The notes: generated by a model from the sequence alone, not told the origin. Shown: positions 25,214 through 34,619, counted from the first letter of the stretch. The stretch: DNA of 52,675 nucleotides from JAKQDH01 sp029558835 (GCA_035356615.1 DAOQSN010000037.1:1-52675), one strand, 5' to 3'. Program-made: numbers and translations.

Positions 25214-28200
25214 ATGCAAACGTCAAACCGAAACTCACTGATTCTCACAGTTGTCTTCGTAGTGGCCGTGCTGTCGGCGACAGCCCGCGCGGCCACGCTT
25301 TATGTGGGGGCCGGGGAAACTTACACGACCATTCAGGCCGCGGTGACGGCCGCCAACGCCGGCGACGTGGTCGTGGTGCGGGACGGAACCTACGTCGAGA
25401 ACGTGCTCGTCGACAACAACGTCGTACCCGGCGACGTCAACAGCGGACTGCAGGACCGCACGGGCCTGACGCTTCAGTCCGAGAACGGATCCGCCACGAC
25501 CTCGGTGGAGGCCGCCGCCACCGACCTTGCCACCGTTGCCATCGAGGCCCATGGGATAACCTTCACGGGCTTCACCGTGCGCGGCGCGGGCTGGTCACAG
25601 GGAGGCATTGCCTTGCGCGGGGCCCACAACTGCACCATCAGCGCCAACATGCTGGTGGAGAACTTCTACGGCATCATCCTCACGCGGGCCGAGCAGAATG
25701 GTCCAGGGGCGTGCTCCAACACCATCACCGGCAACACGATCGGCAGCAATGAGCAGCACGGGATGATGGTCGTCTCCGGGAGCAACCACAACCTGATCAG
25801 CGGCAACGACATCCACTCCCTGGGCATCGAGCATGCCGGCGGCGTGCTCTTCTTCAGCTCAACGCACAACCAGGTAGTGGAGAACACGATTCATGACAAC
25901 AATATGGCGGGTGTGTACGTCGACCTGCAAAGCGATTATACATCCTTTCTGGGCAATGACCTGAGCTACAACACAGGCAGCGCCATCGCTTTGCGCGAGT
26001 CGTCGGGCCTCATCGTCGCCCGCAATACCTTCTCGAATAACGATTGTGGCATCGCTACTTACAATGTACAAGCAAGCTGCTTCTACCTCAACAACTTCAT
26101 CAGCAACTCCCCCTATCAGGTAACGCTGGATACCCTCTCGAACACCGCGTGGTACTCACCAGCCCCCCTGGCCTACACGTACAACGGCGCGGACTACACC
26201 GGTCAACTGGGCAACTACTGGGACACGCACACGAGCACCGACGCTGACGGCAACGGCGTCCTCGATGATCCCTATACAGTGTACGGCGAGGAGGGGCCCC
26301 AGGACCTCTATCCCCTGGCCGCCACGCATGTGGACTTCGCGCTTGCCTCGGTTCCTCTTGTGTATAATGCGGACACGGGGCAGAGCTTCGCCACCATTCA
26401 GGGAGCCATTGACGATCCCACCACGCTGGACGGGCACAACTTGCAGGTGGGGCCCGCGGCGTACGCGGAGAACGTGCTGGTCAACAAGGAACTGACGATC
26501 ATCGCAGACACCGCACTGGGCACGGCAGCCGTCACGGCGGTCGACCCGGCCGCGCACGTCGTGGCGGTGACCGCCGCCAACGTGACCATTCAGGGACTCA
26601 CCCTGTCGGGTGCCACGAACGCCGGCTTCGCGGGGATCTATGTGGCCCCGACGGCCAGCAACTGCACCGTGCAGGCCAACACCTGCTCCGGAAATGACAT
26701 CGGCATCCTGGTGGACGCAGTCACGGCGTACGCCATCGCCGACAACGCCGCGGACGTCAACACCACGTGCGACTTCCGCGCCGTGGATTCACCGGGCGGC
26801 AGCGTAGCTGAGTTGTTTCTGGGCGCTGCGGCCACCACGGTTTCATTCGACTACAGCGGCACGATCGCGTTGCGCGGCACGACGACGGCGCCGGCCGCCC
26901 CGCCGTCGTTGCGGCCGGTGGCACGGCGCGCCGAGGTTGTCGAGCTGGGCATGGGGAGCCAACTTACGTTGACGCTCCATTACAGTCAGGCGGATGTCCG
27001 GCTTGTCAACGAGGCCAGCCTCGCTCTCTACCGCTGGAACGGCTCCGCGTGGGCGGCCACCGCGAACGGCGGCTTGAACATCGCCGAGAACAAGGTCTAT
27101 GCCTCCATCGACGGGCCCGGTATCGTTGCTCCGTTCGGCATCCATCAGGTTACGGCGGTCTGGCGGAACCCCGACGTCGGAGTGTGGGACTGCGGCACCT
27201 GCTGGAGCACCATCAACTGGCCGAACAACAACGGCGTCCAACACTACAGTGCCCACATCGACGCCGGCTCGGTCGGCGACGTGGTCGTCAGCCTCGGGCC
27301 GTCCCTGCAGGTCTACATCGACAATCTGACCGTGGATGCCGGCGACACGCTGGATATCGACACGGCCGCGCTCGTCATCGACTCCGGTCCTTTGGCCGGC
27401 ACGATTGACAACAACGGCACGATCAAGCTCACCAGTGCCGGCAGCGGGACGTACCTGAGAATCAATCGCGATGTGCTGCTTACCGGCTACGGCGAACTGG
27501 TGCTGCACCCGGAAGGCCCCAACTACGTGTACGGCATGTCGCCGGGCTACCGACTCACCAATGCCACCGGCCACACCATCCGCGGCTCTCGACGGCTCGG
27601 TAACAACTACATGGCTCTGACCAACCAAGGCCTGATCGACGCGGATAACCCCGCGTTTGCCCTCGAAGTGGATCCCACCGACACGCAGACGGTATACAAC
27701 ACCGGTATCATGCAGTCCTCCAACGGCGCGACGCTGTGGCTGGCCAACGGCACGGTCGACAACACCGACGGCGTGATCCAGGCGCTCGACGGGTCCGTCA
27801 CGCAAATCGCCAACACGACCGTCAGCCACGGCGAGTTGACCACGGCCGGCACCGGTGTCGTCGAACTGCGCGACAACGGCATGATCGTAGATCTGACCAA
27901 CAGTGGACGCCTCCAAGTACCGATCGGCGGCGGCAACGGCTACCTTTCGGGAACCATCACCAATAATGCCCTTATCGAGATGGTCAGCGTTCATTTTGGA
28001 ACGGCGCTGTATGTTTATGGCGACGTCACGTTGCAAGGAAACGGGGCCCTGGACCTGTGGCCCGCGGGCCCCAACTATGTGCGCGGCTCGTCCGCCTCAA
28101 ACCGCCTCACCAATGGCACGCAGCATACCATCCGCGGCTCCCGCAATTTCGGCAACAACGATCTGTGCGTCACGAATCTGGGCCTCATCGACGCCGACGA

Positions 28201-29965
28201 CGCGGGCGACACCCTCGTGGTGAACCTTACCGACGGTGCCGTCCAGGAAAACCACGCTGTGATGCAGGCCAGCGGCGGCGGAACGCTGCGTCTCTACACG
28301 GCAAGTTACGACAATAGCGACGGCGTCATCCAGGCCCTGGATGGCTCGATCGTTCAGATTGCCGGGGCGGTGGTTGCCGGCGGTGAGTTGACGAGCAGCG
28401 GCAGCGGCTTGATCGAGCTGCGCGAGGGCGGGTTGGTGGCTGACCTCACGAACACGGGCGTCATCCGCGTCCCCAACGGGGGCAGCCCGGGCTATCTGCA
28501 AGGCACCGTTCTCAACGAAGGCACCATCGAACTCGCCAGCACCGGAAACGGCACCACCCTCTACATGTACGGAAATGTCACTCTGGAGGGCAGCGGCGAC
28601 CTGGACATCCTGCCCAGCGGCCCCAACTATGTACGGGGGAATGCGTCCACGGACCGGCTCACGAACGGCCCCGACCATACGATCCACGGCGCCCGCGAGC
28701 TGGGCTACAACGCCCTCGCCGTCAGCAACGCCGGTCTCATTGACGCCGACCGCGGCGGCTCCACCCTGGTAGTGAACCCGGCGGACGCGGTGACGAACTA
28801 CAACACCGGCGTCATGCAATCGTCCGGCGGCGGCATCCTTCAACTGACGGGTGGAAGCTTCGATAACACCGGCGGTGTGATTCAGGCCCTCGACGGCTCC
28901 ACGACGCAGATTGCCGGCGGCGCGGCCGTTACCGGCGGCGAACTACGCAGCTTCGCCGGTGGCATGATTCACCTATCCTCGAGTGGCCGGCTGGTCAACC
29001 TGACCAGCGACGCCTACGTGCGCATCCCCAACGGTCAGGGACCGGGGTATTTGCAGGGAACCATTGTCAACAACGGCACGCTCGAGGTCCAGGGCGGCGG
29101 CAGCGGCACCGCTATGTACATCAGCGGCAACGTCCTCGTCAGCGGGACCGGCACCCTGCTCATCGGCGGCCACAACGACATCTACAATGCCGCCTGCACG
29201 CTCACCAACGGTGCCGACCACACCATCCGCACGTTGAGCAACAACGACATTCAGCCAACGCTCGTCAACGAAGGCATTGTGGATGTGCCGACGGGCACGT
29301 CGCTGCTGTGCACCACTGCCTACAGCGGCGCGGCCGGCTCCACCACCCTCGTGAACGGCACGCTGACCGCGCCGGGGACCACGCCGATGGCCGGCGTTCT
29401 GGCCGGCAGCGGCACCTTCAGCGGGTCCGTCACCCTGGCGGCCGGCGGCACCCTCTCGCCCGGCAACTCCGCCGGACGGCTTACCATCAGCGGGAGCTGC
29501 ACCCACGACGCCGACAGCAGCGTACACATCGAGCTGGGCGGCGCCACGCCGATCACGGGGTACGACGTGCTCCGCGTAACGAGCACGGCCAATCTCGCGG
29601 GCGAGCTGCGTGTCACACTCATCAATGGTTTCGTGCCGACGCTGGGGCAGAGCTTCACCATCGTCACGGGCGGGACCATCACGGGGCAATTCGGTACGGT
29701 GACCGCGGCCGGCGGCTACAACGTGACCTACAACGCGACCAACGTGACGATCACGCTGGTCGCCATGCCGGGCGACTTCGATGACGACGACGACGTAGAC
29801 GTCGACGACTTCGCCGTCTTCGCCGACTGCCTGGCGGGACCGGAAGTGACCACTCCCCCACCGGGTTGCGACCCCAGCGATTTCGCCCAGGCCGACCTGG
29901 ACGGCGACGAGGACGTGGACTTGGCGGACGTCGCAAGCTTCAACCTGATCTTCACCGGTTCGTAG
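25214..29965 (+). CDS. Giant secreted beta-helix protein with four repeated modules and dockerin-like C-terminus
   Basis: The 1583-residue product starts at ATG 25214 behind AGGTGG. A Sec signal peptide (ILTVVFVVAVLSATARA) precedes a right-handed parallel beta-helix (TLYVGAGETYTTIQAAVTAA; many GN/NxI turns), then a second shorter helix domain (YNADTGQSFATIQGAIDDP). From about nt 27400 a module of about 185 residues repeats, starting near 27401, 27955, 28508 and 29064 (the fourth is partial), with shared phrases such as GPNYVRG, RLTN, HTIRG, GLIDAD and GVIQALDGS. The C-terminus has two Ca-binding-like Asp loops (GDFDDDDDVDVDDF and DLDGDEDVDLADV), as in dockerin-type tails. A surface or extracellular adhesin or polysaccharide-binding role is inferred. 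Confidence 0.88.
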   Translation: MQTSNRNSLILTVVFVVAVLSATARAATLYVGAGETYTTIQAAVTAANAGDVVVVRDGTYVENVLVDNNVVPGDVNSGLQDRTGLTLQSENGSATTSVEAAATDLATVAIEAHGITFTGFTVRGAGWSQGGIALRGAHNCTISANMLVENFYGIILTRAEQNGPGACSNTITGNTIGSNEQHGMMVVSGSNHNLISGNDIHSLGIEHAGGVLFFSSTHNQVVENTIHDNNMAGVYVDLQSDYTSFLGNDLSYNTGSAIALRESSGLIVARNTFSNNDCGIATYNVQASCFYLNNFISNSPYQVTLDTLSNTAWYSPAPLAYTYNGADYTGQLGNYWDTHTSTDADGNGVLDDPYTVYGEEGPQDLYPLAATHVDFALASVPLVYNADTGQSFATIQGAIDDPTTLDGHNLQVGPAAYAENVLVNKELTIIADTALGTAAVTAVDPAAHVVAVTAANVTIQGLTLSGATNAGFAGIYVAPTASNCTVQANTCSGNDIGILVDAVTAYAIADNAADVNTTCDFRAVDSPGGSVAELFLGAAATTVSFDYSGTIALRGTTTAPAAPPSLRPVARRAEVVELGMGSQLTLTLHYSQADVRLVNEASLALYRWNGSAWAATANGGLNIAENKVYASIDGPGIVAPFGIHQVTAVWRNPDVGVWDCGTCWSTINWPNNNGVQHYSAHIDAGSVGDVVVSLGPSLQVYIDNLTVDAGDTLDIDTAALVIDSGPLAGTIDNNGTIKLTSAGSGTYLRINRDVLLTGYGELVLHPEGPNYVYGMSPGYRLTNATGHTIRGSRRLGNNYMALTNQGLIDADNPAFALEVDPTDTQTVYNTGIMQSSNGATLWLANGTVDNTDGVIQALDGSVTQIANTTVSHGELTTAGTGVVELRDNGMIVDLTNSGRLQVPIGGGNGYLSGTITNNALIEMVSVHFGTALYVYGDVTLQGNGALDLWPAGPNYVRGSSASNRLTNGTQHTIRGSRNFGNNDLCVTNLGLIDADDAGDTLVVNLTDGAVQENHAVMQASGGGTLRLYTASYDNSDGVIQALDGSIVQIAGAVVAGGELTSSGSGLIELREGGLVADLTNTGVIRVPNGGSPGYLQGTVLNEGTIELASTGNGTTLYMYGNVTLEGSGDLDILPSGPNYVRGNASTDRLTNGPDHTIHGARELGYNALAVSNAGLIDADRGGSTLVVNPADAVTNYNTGVMQSSGGGILQLTGGSFDNTGGVIQALDGSTTQIAGGAAVTGGELRSFAGGMIHLSSSGRLVNLTSDAYVRIPNGQGPGYLQGTIVNNGTLEVQGGGSGTAMYISGNVLVSGTGTLLIGGHNDIYNAACTLTNGADHTIRTLSNNDIQPTLVNEGIVDVPTGTSLLCTTAYSGAAGSTTLVNGTLTAPGTTPMAGVLAGSGTFSGSVTLAAGGTLSPGNSAGRLTISGSCTHDADSSVHIELGGATPITGYDVLRVTSTANLAGELRVTLINGFVPTLGQSFTIVTGGTITGQFGTVTAAGGYNVTYNATNVTITLVAMPGDFDDDDDVDVDDFAVFADCLAGPEVTTPPPGCDPSDFAQADLDGDEDVDLADVASFNLIFTGS

Positions 29966-30266
29966 ACGTACGAGCACCCCGTACAACCCCTCTCCCCCCT
30001 GCGGGGGAGAGGGCAGGGTGAGGGGGAGCGTCGCAGGGCCTCCCCCTCCGGCCGCGCCCGCACAGATAAGAAGGCTGGATTCGGGACGCGTAGGGAGCGG
30101 GCAGCCGGTGGCAGCTTCCGCTGGTCAGGATGCGCGAGTCACGCGGCACGACGGGAGACTCTGCCGCCCTCCCTGGGCACGACAGCGCAGGAAACGCAAG
30201 TGGATTGTGGGAACTTCAGCCTCCTTCCGGCATCAAAACACGTACCAGGTGCCCAGGAGGTAAGCT
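29966..30266. other. Spacer with family A palindrome
   Basis: The hairpin CCCTCTCCCCCCTGCGGGGG with GAGAGGGCAGGGTGAGGG (29984-30026) begins about 20 bp after the stop of the beta-helix gene and could also stop transcription. Nothing else is identified before the ribosome-binding site at 30255. Confidence 0.55.
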
Positions 30267-30968
30267 GTGCGGCGGCGGCGATGCGGCGTTCTCATCCTGA
30301 TTGCGTGGGCGGGCTGTCAAGGGGGTCCGGGCGACGCCCCGCTGCCGGGTAAGCTCCCACCACTGCCTGCCCCCCCACTTCCGGCCGCGGACTCGAAACG
30401 TGCCTCACCGGTGCACGTAACGATCTGGGAATGGAGGGCACGCAGTCGCGGGGCCGGCATCGACCGAACATCGCTGTGGGTCTGCCAGGTCGACTTCCTG
30501 CGTAGTCGCGGCCGTTCAAAGACCGTGGTGGCGCGACGGCCGCAGCCGCTGATCGCGGCACCGCACAATTCGCACCCGGAGCTGCCGCTTGAAGACGCAT
30601 GGCAGCCGGTGCCCGCGGCCGACATGCAACGCATCCGCGCGGCCATCGACGCCTGGCTGGCGACCTCCCCGCCGCCCGTCTGCGAGTTCTACCGCCCCGG
30701 TGGCCGCGAGGACGGATACGCGATGCGTTTTTCCCTGCAGACAGAGGAGACGACATACCACGTCCGGGCAAACCCGGACCGCCCGCGCGGCGAAATCGCC
30801 GAGTGCGATCCGGATCCGACGTTCCAGGCTCTCGTGCAGGCCTTAGTTCGCCAGGCCGATTGGTCGCAGCCCGGCACGCGGATCGGGCGCCATGCCTTCG
30901 ACTGGGCGAAACACCCGCCGGTCTGTCGAGTGACAAGTGGTCCGCTCGTCCCCACCCCCAGACACTGA
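30267..30968 (+). CDS. Lipoprotein, hypothetical
   Basis: The start is GTG 30267, chosen because AGGAGG lies six bases upstream. The 233-residue product has a short signal (CGVLILIAWAGC, lipobox Cys near 17), a Pro-rich linker, then a mixed domain with VHVTIWEWRARSRG, WVCQVDFLRS and a cluster around CEFYRPGGREDGYAMRFSLQ. No family is recognised. It stands alone between the beta-helix gene and a second small lipoprotein-like gene in the same direction. Confidence 0.75.
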   Translation: MRRRRCGVLILIAWAGCQGGPGDAPLPGKLPPLPAPPLPAADSKRASPVHVTIWEWRARSRGAGIDRTSLWVCQVDFLRSRGRSKTVVARRPQPLIAAPHNSHPELPLEDAWQPVPAADMQRIRAAIDAWLATSPPPVCEFYRPGGREDGYAMRFSLQTEETTYHVRANPDRPRGEIAECDPDPTFQALVQALVRQADWSQPGTRIGRHAFDWAKHPPVCRVTSGPLVPTPRH

Positions 30969-31096
30969 CCAGCCGCGAACCAAGCGCCGCCACGCTGGTC
31001 CGCCCAGGTGCGCTCCTTTCACTTCTCGGACTTTGACAGTGCCCTTGCTGTATTCGACGGTTTGGTGGGCTCGTTCACAGCAGGAGGCACGCCGCC

Positions 31097-31465
31097 ATGT
31101 CCACTCCCGCATCACTGATGCCTGCCGACCTCGGAGCACACTTGGCCGCCCTCGTCACGGGGCTTCGCGCACGCTCGGCGCGTCTGGTGCAGCGCCGGTC
31201 CTCCAAACATCGTCACGGTGCCGGCATCGTGACGGCCATGCTGGGCGCAACGTTGGTGCTGCTGTCGGCCGGCTGCCGGCTGGGGGGCGGCACGTTAACG
31301 ATTGACGCCGACGTGTTCACCGGGCTGATGGGCTGGAACCTCAGCGCCTGCGGCAGCGGTTTCCGCACTTGTGCTCAGTTGCTCGCCGATAATCAGCAAC
31401 AACTGCTGGGCGAGTCCTTCAGTGACATGGTGGGCGGAGCCTTGCTGGACTTCAGCAAACGATAG
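31097..31465 (+). CDS. Small lipoprotein-like exported protein
   Basis: The 122-residue product starts at ATG 31097 with AGGAGG nine bases upstream. A long basic N-terminus (RARSARLVQRRSSKHRH) precedes the hydrophobic stretch IVTAMLGATLVLLSAGC, whose Cys fits a lipobox. The mature part of about 60 residues has two further Cys (SACGSGFRTC). An unusually long n-region for a lipoprotein suggests either a Tat/Sec variant or an internal start. Function is unknown. Confidence 0.65.
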   Translation: MSTPASLMPADLGAHLAALVTGLRARSARLVQRRSSKHRHGAGIVTAMLGATLVLLSAGCRLGGGTLTIDADVFTGLMGWNLSACGSGFRTCAQLLADNQQQLLGESFSDMVGGALLDFSKR

Positions 31466-31615
31466 GGGACACGTCTCCCTTTCCTCTCTCGGTTCTCCAA
31501 TCTCCCGGACCTTCACGCGACCAGAATGCCCATTTCTCTTGGCGTGAGAGAGTATGCGCTCGCGTCAGCACCACCCGCTGGTCCCCTGCCGCCTCCTGCG
31601 TCCCCCCACTGACTG

Positions 31616-31643
31616 TTGACGCTGCGGGGCGACCTGTTATCGT
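31616..31643 (+). promoter_or_regulatory. Putative sigma-70 promoter of the debranching gene
   Basis: TTGACG (31616-31621), 16-bp spacer, TATCGT (31638-31643). It lies just upstream of the debranching enzyme start. The match is moderate and has not been tested against background. Confidence 0.4.
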
Positions 31644-31676
31644 GGCCCGCGTCGTGCCCGGCGTGCCCCAGGCTAC

Positions 31677-33827
31677 ATGAACGAGCTCGTCGGGCGAGGG
31701 AGGGACAAGGGGCAACGGGAGCGGCCGGCACCGTATCGGCCGGCCTTCACGTTTGACCACCTGCGCGGAGTGTGCACTGTGAACCGAGAAGCTGAAGGGG
31801 TTGCTGTGGCATCGGGGTGCCGGCTGCTGGAGGGTAGCCTCGAGCAGCGTCTGGAACGCGAGTGGCTGCTGACCAACAGCTATGGAGGTTTCGCCAGTGG
31901 GACGGTGCTGGGCTGTCCCACGCGAAGGTACCACGGCCTGTTGTGCGCGCCACGGCGTCCGCCGCTGGTACGATACGTCCTGCTGGCGTCCTTGCTCGAA
32001 CAGGTCAATTGCGGCGGGCAGGAGATTCCGCTGTCCACGTTCGAGTTCCCCGGTACGTTCCACCCGGAAGGACACCGGCTGCTGCAGGACTTCGCCTACA
32101 ACCTCACCGAACATGATCCCTGGGTGCGGTTCACGTTCGAGCACGAGCGGTTCGCCGTGGAAAAGCGGGTACAGCTCGCGCGCGATGCCCACGTCGTACG
32201 GGTCCGCTACGCAGTCCGGGCCTACCGCGACGAGCCGATTGTCCTGCGCGTGTCGCCGCTGATTGCCATGCGCAGCATCCACGACCTGCGTCACCAGCCC
32301 GTTGAGGACCCCTGGTTGCTCAACGAAGGCGACAAGCTTTCGTGGGTGCAACTGCGGGCGGATCGGGGGGTCACGCTGGCGATCTTCACCGAACCGAAGG
32401 AGCAACAGGGCCGGGTGCACTTCCGCATGCAGCCCGTCTGGTGGCACAACTTCCGCTACCGCGAGGAACTCGCCCGCAGCTTCCCCGGCGGAGAGGACTT
32501 GCAGAACCTGGGCACGTTCGACGCGGCCGGTGTCGGCTCGGTTGCCATGGAGCTGGTGGCCGTCGGGCTGGCGGGTAGCCCTCTCGAGGCAATCGAGACG
32601 GCCGAGTCCACACGGCAGGAAGCCAAGGACGCCGGGGCACGCATCGCCGTGCCCGATGCCGATCCAGTCGCCACGGCCCTGCATGCCGCCGCAGACCAGT
32701 TCGTGGTGCGTTGCGGAACCGGGCGCCGGGCAGGCGGGACGACGGTCTTGGCGGGTTATCACTGGTTCACGGACTGGGGGCGCGACGCCCTCATCGCGCT
32801 CGAGGGGCTTCTGCTGATCCCGCGCCGCTTTGGTGAGGCCCGGCAGGTGCTCGTGACGTTCGCCGGGGCGCAGCAACGCGGCCTGATTCCCAACCGCTTC
32901 AATGACGCCGCCAGCGTGTGCGACTACAACAGCGTTGATGCCTCGTTGTGGTTCCTGCACGCGGCTGACGCCTACCTGCGCTACGCCAACGACCTGACGA
33001 CCTACGACGAGGTCCTCTGGCCGGCGTGCTGCCGTGTTATCCAGGCGTTTCTGGGGGGGACGGACTTCGACATCCGCGTCGATGAGTCGGGGCTGGTCTA
33101 CTGCGGCAACCCCGGCACGCAGATCACCTGGATGGACGCCAAGGCCAATGGAACCGTCTTCACGCCGCGTCATGGGGCCCCCGTCGAGGTCAACGCGCTG
33201 TGGTACTCAGGTTTGCGGACCCTGGCCGACCGGGAGCGCACGTTGGGACGCACCTGCCCCGTCGCCCTGGCGACGCTGATTACCCGTGTCGAGGAGAGCT
33301 TCGCATCGACGTTCTGGCGTGAAGACGCGCAGTGGTTGTACGACTGCGTGCGTCCGGGGCAGAAGGACGGCGCGCTGCGTCCCAATCAGATTCTGGCCGT
33401 CTCGCTGCCCTACAGCCCGCTACGGGATGCCGCCCAGCGGCGGGCGGTGCTGGAGGCCGTCCAGAAGCACCTCTGGACGCCCATGGGGCTGCGCACCCTG
33501 GCCCCGTTCGAGCCCGGTTATCGGGGTCGCTATGAGGGCGGGCCGTACCAGCGCGACAGTGCCTACCACAATGGCACCGTCTGGGCCTGGCTGACGGGTC
33601 CGTTCATCGAGGCGTATCTGCGCGTGCACGACTGGTCGGCTGAGGCGAAGAACCAGGCGCGCGCGATGCTCGAACCGCTGATTAATCACCTCTACGGTGA
33701 GGCGGGCGTGGGCTCCATCAGCGAGATCTTCGACGGCGACCCGCCGCACAAGCCGCGCGGCTGCATCGCCCAGGCGTGGAGCGTCGCCGAAGTACTGCGG
33801 GCGTATCAGTTGACGCGGGGGAGATGA
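31677..33827 (+). CDS. Glycogen debranching enzyme (amylo-alpha-1,6-glucosidase, GH133-like)
   Basis: The product is 716 residues from ATG 31677, which has no ribosome-binding site; later GTG codons near 31770-31780 would shorten it by about 30 residues. The N-terminal beta domain (EWLLTNSYGGFASGTVLGCP, TRRYHGLLCAPRRPP) is the GDE N-domain; the C-terminal (alpha/alpha)6 domain carries GYHWFTDWGRDALIALEGLL, whose acidic residues are catalytic in the family, and LRPNQILAVSLPYSPL. The enzyme removes alpha-1,6-linked glucose at glycogen branch points in the cytoplasm. A moderate promoter is seen just upstream. No glycogen phosphorylase or synthase is in the window, so it stands alone here. Confidence 0.95.
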   Translation: MNELVGRGRDKGQRERPAPYRPAFTFDHLRGVCTVNREAEGVAVASGCRLLEGSLEQRLEREWLLTNSYGGFASGTVLGCPTRRYHGLLCAPRRPPLVRYVLLASLLEQVNCGGQEIPLSTFEFPGTFHPEGHRLLQDFAYNLTEHDPWVRFTFEHERFAVEKRVQLARDAHVVRVRYAVRAYRDEPIVLRVSPLIAMRSIHDLRHQPVEDPWLLNEGDKLSWVQLRADRGVTLAIFTEPKEQQGRVHFRMQPVWWHNFRYREELARSFPGGEDLQNLGTFDAAGVGSVAMELVAVGLAGSPLEAIETAESTRQEAKDAGARIAVPDADPVATALHAAADQFVVRCGTGRRAGGTTVLAGYHWFTDWGRDALIALEGLLLIPRRFGEARQVLVTFAGAQQRGLIPNRFNDAASVCDYNSVDASLWFLHAADAYLRYANDLTTYDEVLWPACCRVIQAFLGGTDFDIRVDESGLVYCGNPGTQITWMDAKANGTVFTPRHGAPVEVNALWYSGLRTLADRERTLGRTCPVALATLITRVEESFASTFWREDAQWLYDCVRPGQKDGALRPNQILAVSLPYSPLRDAAQRRAVLEAVQKHLWTPMGLRTLAPFEPGYRGRYEGGPYQRDSAYHNGTVWAWLTGPFIEAYLRVHDWSAEAKNQARAMLEPLINHLYGEAGVGSISEIFDGDPPHKPRGCIAQAWSVAEVLRAYQLTRGR

Positions 33828-34012
33828 GTAGCGAGTTGCGAATAGCAAACGAAGGGGAAGCCAAGGGCAAGGTGCCGCCCGCGTTTAGCATCTACCCCAT
33901 GCTGTTCGCTCGGTGGACGCCGCCCACCCCATCATGCTCGTCGCGGGGTGCCCTTGGTCGTAGCTTTCCGTCTTCGCTATTCTGCTCACCCTGTCGCCAT
34001 CGCTACTTCGAC
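33828..34012. other. Short spacer with boilerplate repeat sequence
   Basis: The stretch after the debranching gene (GCGAGTTGCGAATAGC-AAACGAA) resembles 41527-41550 (GCGAGGTGCGAATGGCG-AATGAAA), so it belongs to a dispersed intergenic sequence. No gene is supported. Confidence 0.4.
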
Positions 34013-34022
34013 AAAAAAGCGA

Positions 34023-34055
34023 CCCGCCGGCGTTCCCTCGGGAACGACCGGCGGG
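34023..34055 (-). terminator. Strong intrinsic terminator of the minus-strand RNA
   Basis: Stem CCCGCCGG / CCGGCGGG with an inner stem GTTCCC-GAG-GGGAAC-like continuation; on the minus strand TCGC and then six T (34018-34013) follow. On the plus strand it is followed by CCTTATTT, so it may also stop readthrough from the debranching gene. Confidence 0.85.
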
Positions 34056-34099
34056 CCTTATTTCGCTGGCTGCTGCCAACGGCAGCCACGTTCGCTGCA

Positions 34100-34135
34100 C
34101 TACGGCAGCAACCTCGCACATTTGCCTATGTCCAC
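34100..34135 (-). CDS. Possible 11-codon leader peptide behind an extended Shine-Dalgarno
   Basis: The minus strand reads AAGGAGGTGATC (34148-34137), then GTG at 34135 with ideal spacing (six bases after AGGAGG), encoding MDIGKCARLLP and a TAG stop. The Shine-Dalgarno match is exceptional. It could be a translated small peptide, a ribosome-binding decoy, or chance within a structured RNA. I give it low confidence as a gene. Confidence 0.25.
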   Translation of the reverse strand: MDIGKCARLLP

Positions 34136-34328
34136 TGATCACCTCCTTCCGATGGGCGGGCCTCCCCGGTATACCCCTGGGCAGGGGGCCGCCGGGCTTT
34201 GCCCTGTCCGCCGACCGTCGCCAGCAGACCCACGCGCGGTAGTCGGAACCACCCGCGGGAGGGAGCAGAAGGCGGGGCTACCTTGCCCATCTGTAGGCCT
34301 ACCCGCCGCTGCCTCGACCTCCATGAGT

Positions 34329-34358
34329 AGTGTATCGACCGGGGGCGTGCCGGGTCAA
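34329..34358 (-). promoter_or_regulatory. Sigma-70 promoter of the minus-strand RNA
   Basis: On the minus strand TTGACC (34358-34353), 18-bp spacer, TACACT (34334-34329). This is the best -35/-10 pair noticed in the window, and it points away from thi4. Confidence 0.6.
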
Positions 34359-34619
34359 TAGCGTATCCGCCGCGGCGACCAGAATTTGGCGGTAACCGCC
34401 CGCCCCCCCGCCGACCGATGTCACGTTTCCGCCCGCACGGTGCCGAAGCAGGTTGACGCCCCCCGCAGCGCTGCCCACAGTCCCCCACCGATCCGGGAGG
34501 GGTCGCCCCAGCGACGCGGAGCGCCCGCGTCTGCGCCTCAGCGCGGACAACTCCACCAGCCGTACGCCGCGTCGCCAATGCCGCTGGTACATCCAAACGA
34601 ACGCATGAAAGGACTCATC

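Larger units (their letters stand above)
34013..34322 (-). ncRNA. Candidate structured RNA, about 310 nt, own promoter and terminator
   Basis: On the minus strand a promoter (see 34329-34358) predicts a 5' end near 34322, and a strong intrinsic terminator ends the transcript near 34013. Between them no long reading frame has protein-like content, but many stems are possible: GGGC-AAA-GCCC, CCCCTGCCCAGGGG, GUCUGC/GCGGAC, GGCUGC/GCAGCC. I checked for the hallmarks of tmRNA, RNase P RNA, SRP RNA and 6S RNA and did not find them. The gene lies alone, divergent from thi4, with no minus-strand gene after the terminator, so a leader or attenuator is unlikely. It also holds a 12-nt complement of the 16S rRNA tail followed by an 11-codon frame. 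Confidence 0.5.

Noticed and set aside
31452..33173. 573-codon minus-strand frame
   Set aside because: Antisense to the glycogen debranching enzyme.
34137..34148. GATCACCTCCTT on the plus strand, identical to the 16S rRNA 3' end
   Set aside because: No other 16S sequence is adjacent; only the 12-mer matches, so it is not an rRNA gene. It is kept as a Shine-Dalgarno-like site on the other strand.
34201..34320. SRP RNA-like GGGAGGGAGCAG on the plus strand
   Set aside because: The domain IV consensus (CAGG-CCGGAAGG-AGCAGC) is not met, and the promoter and T-run point to the opposite strand.
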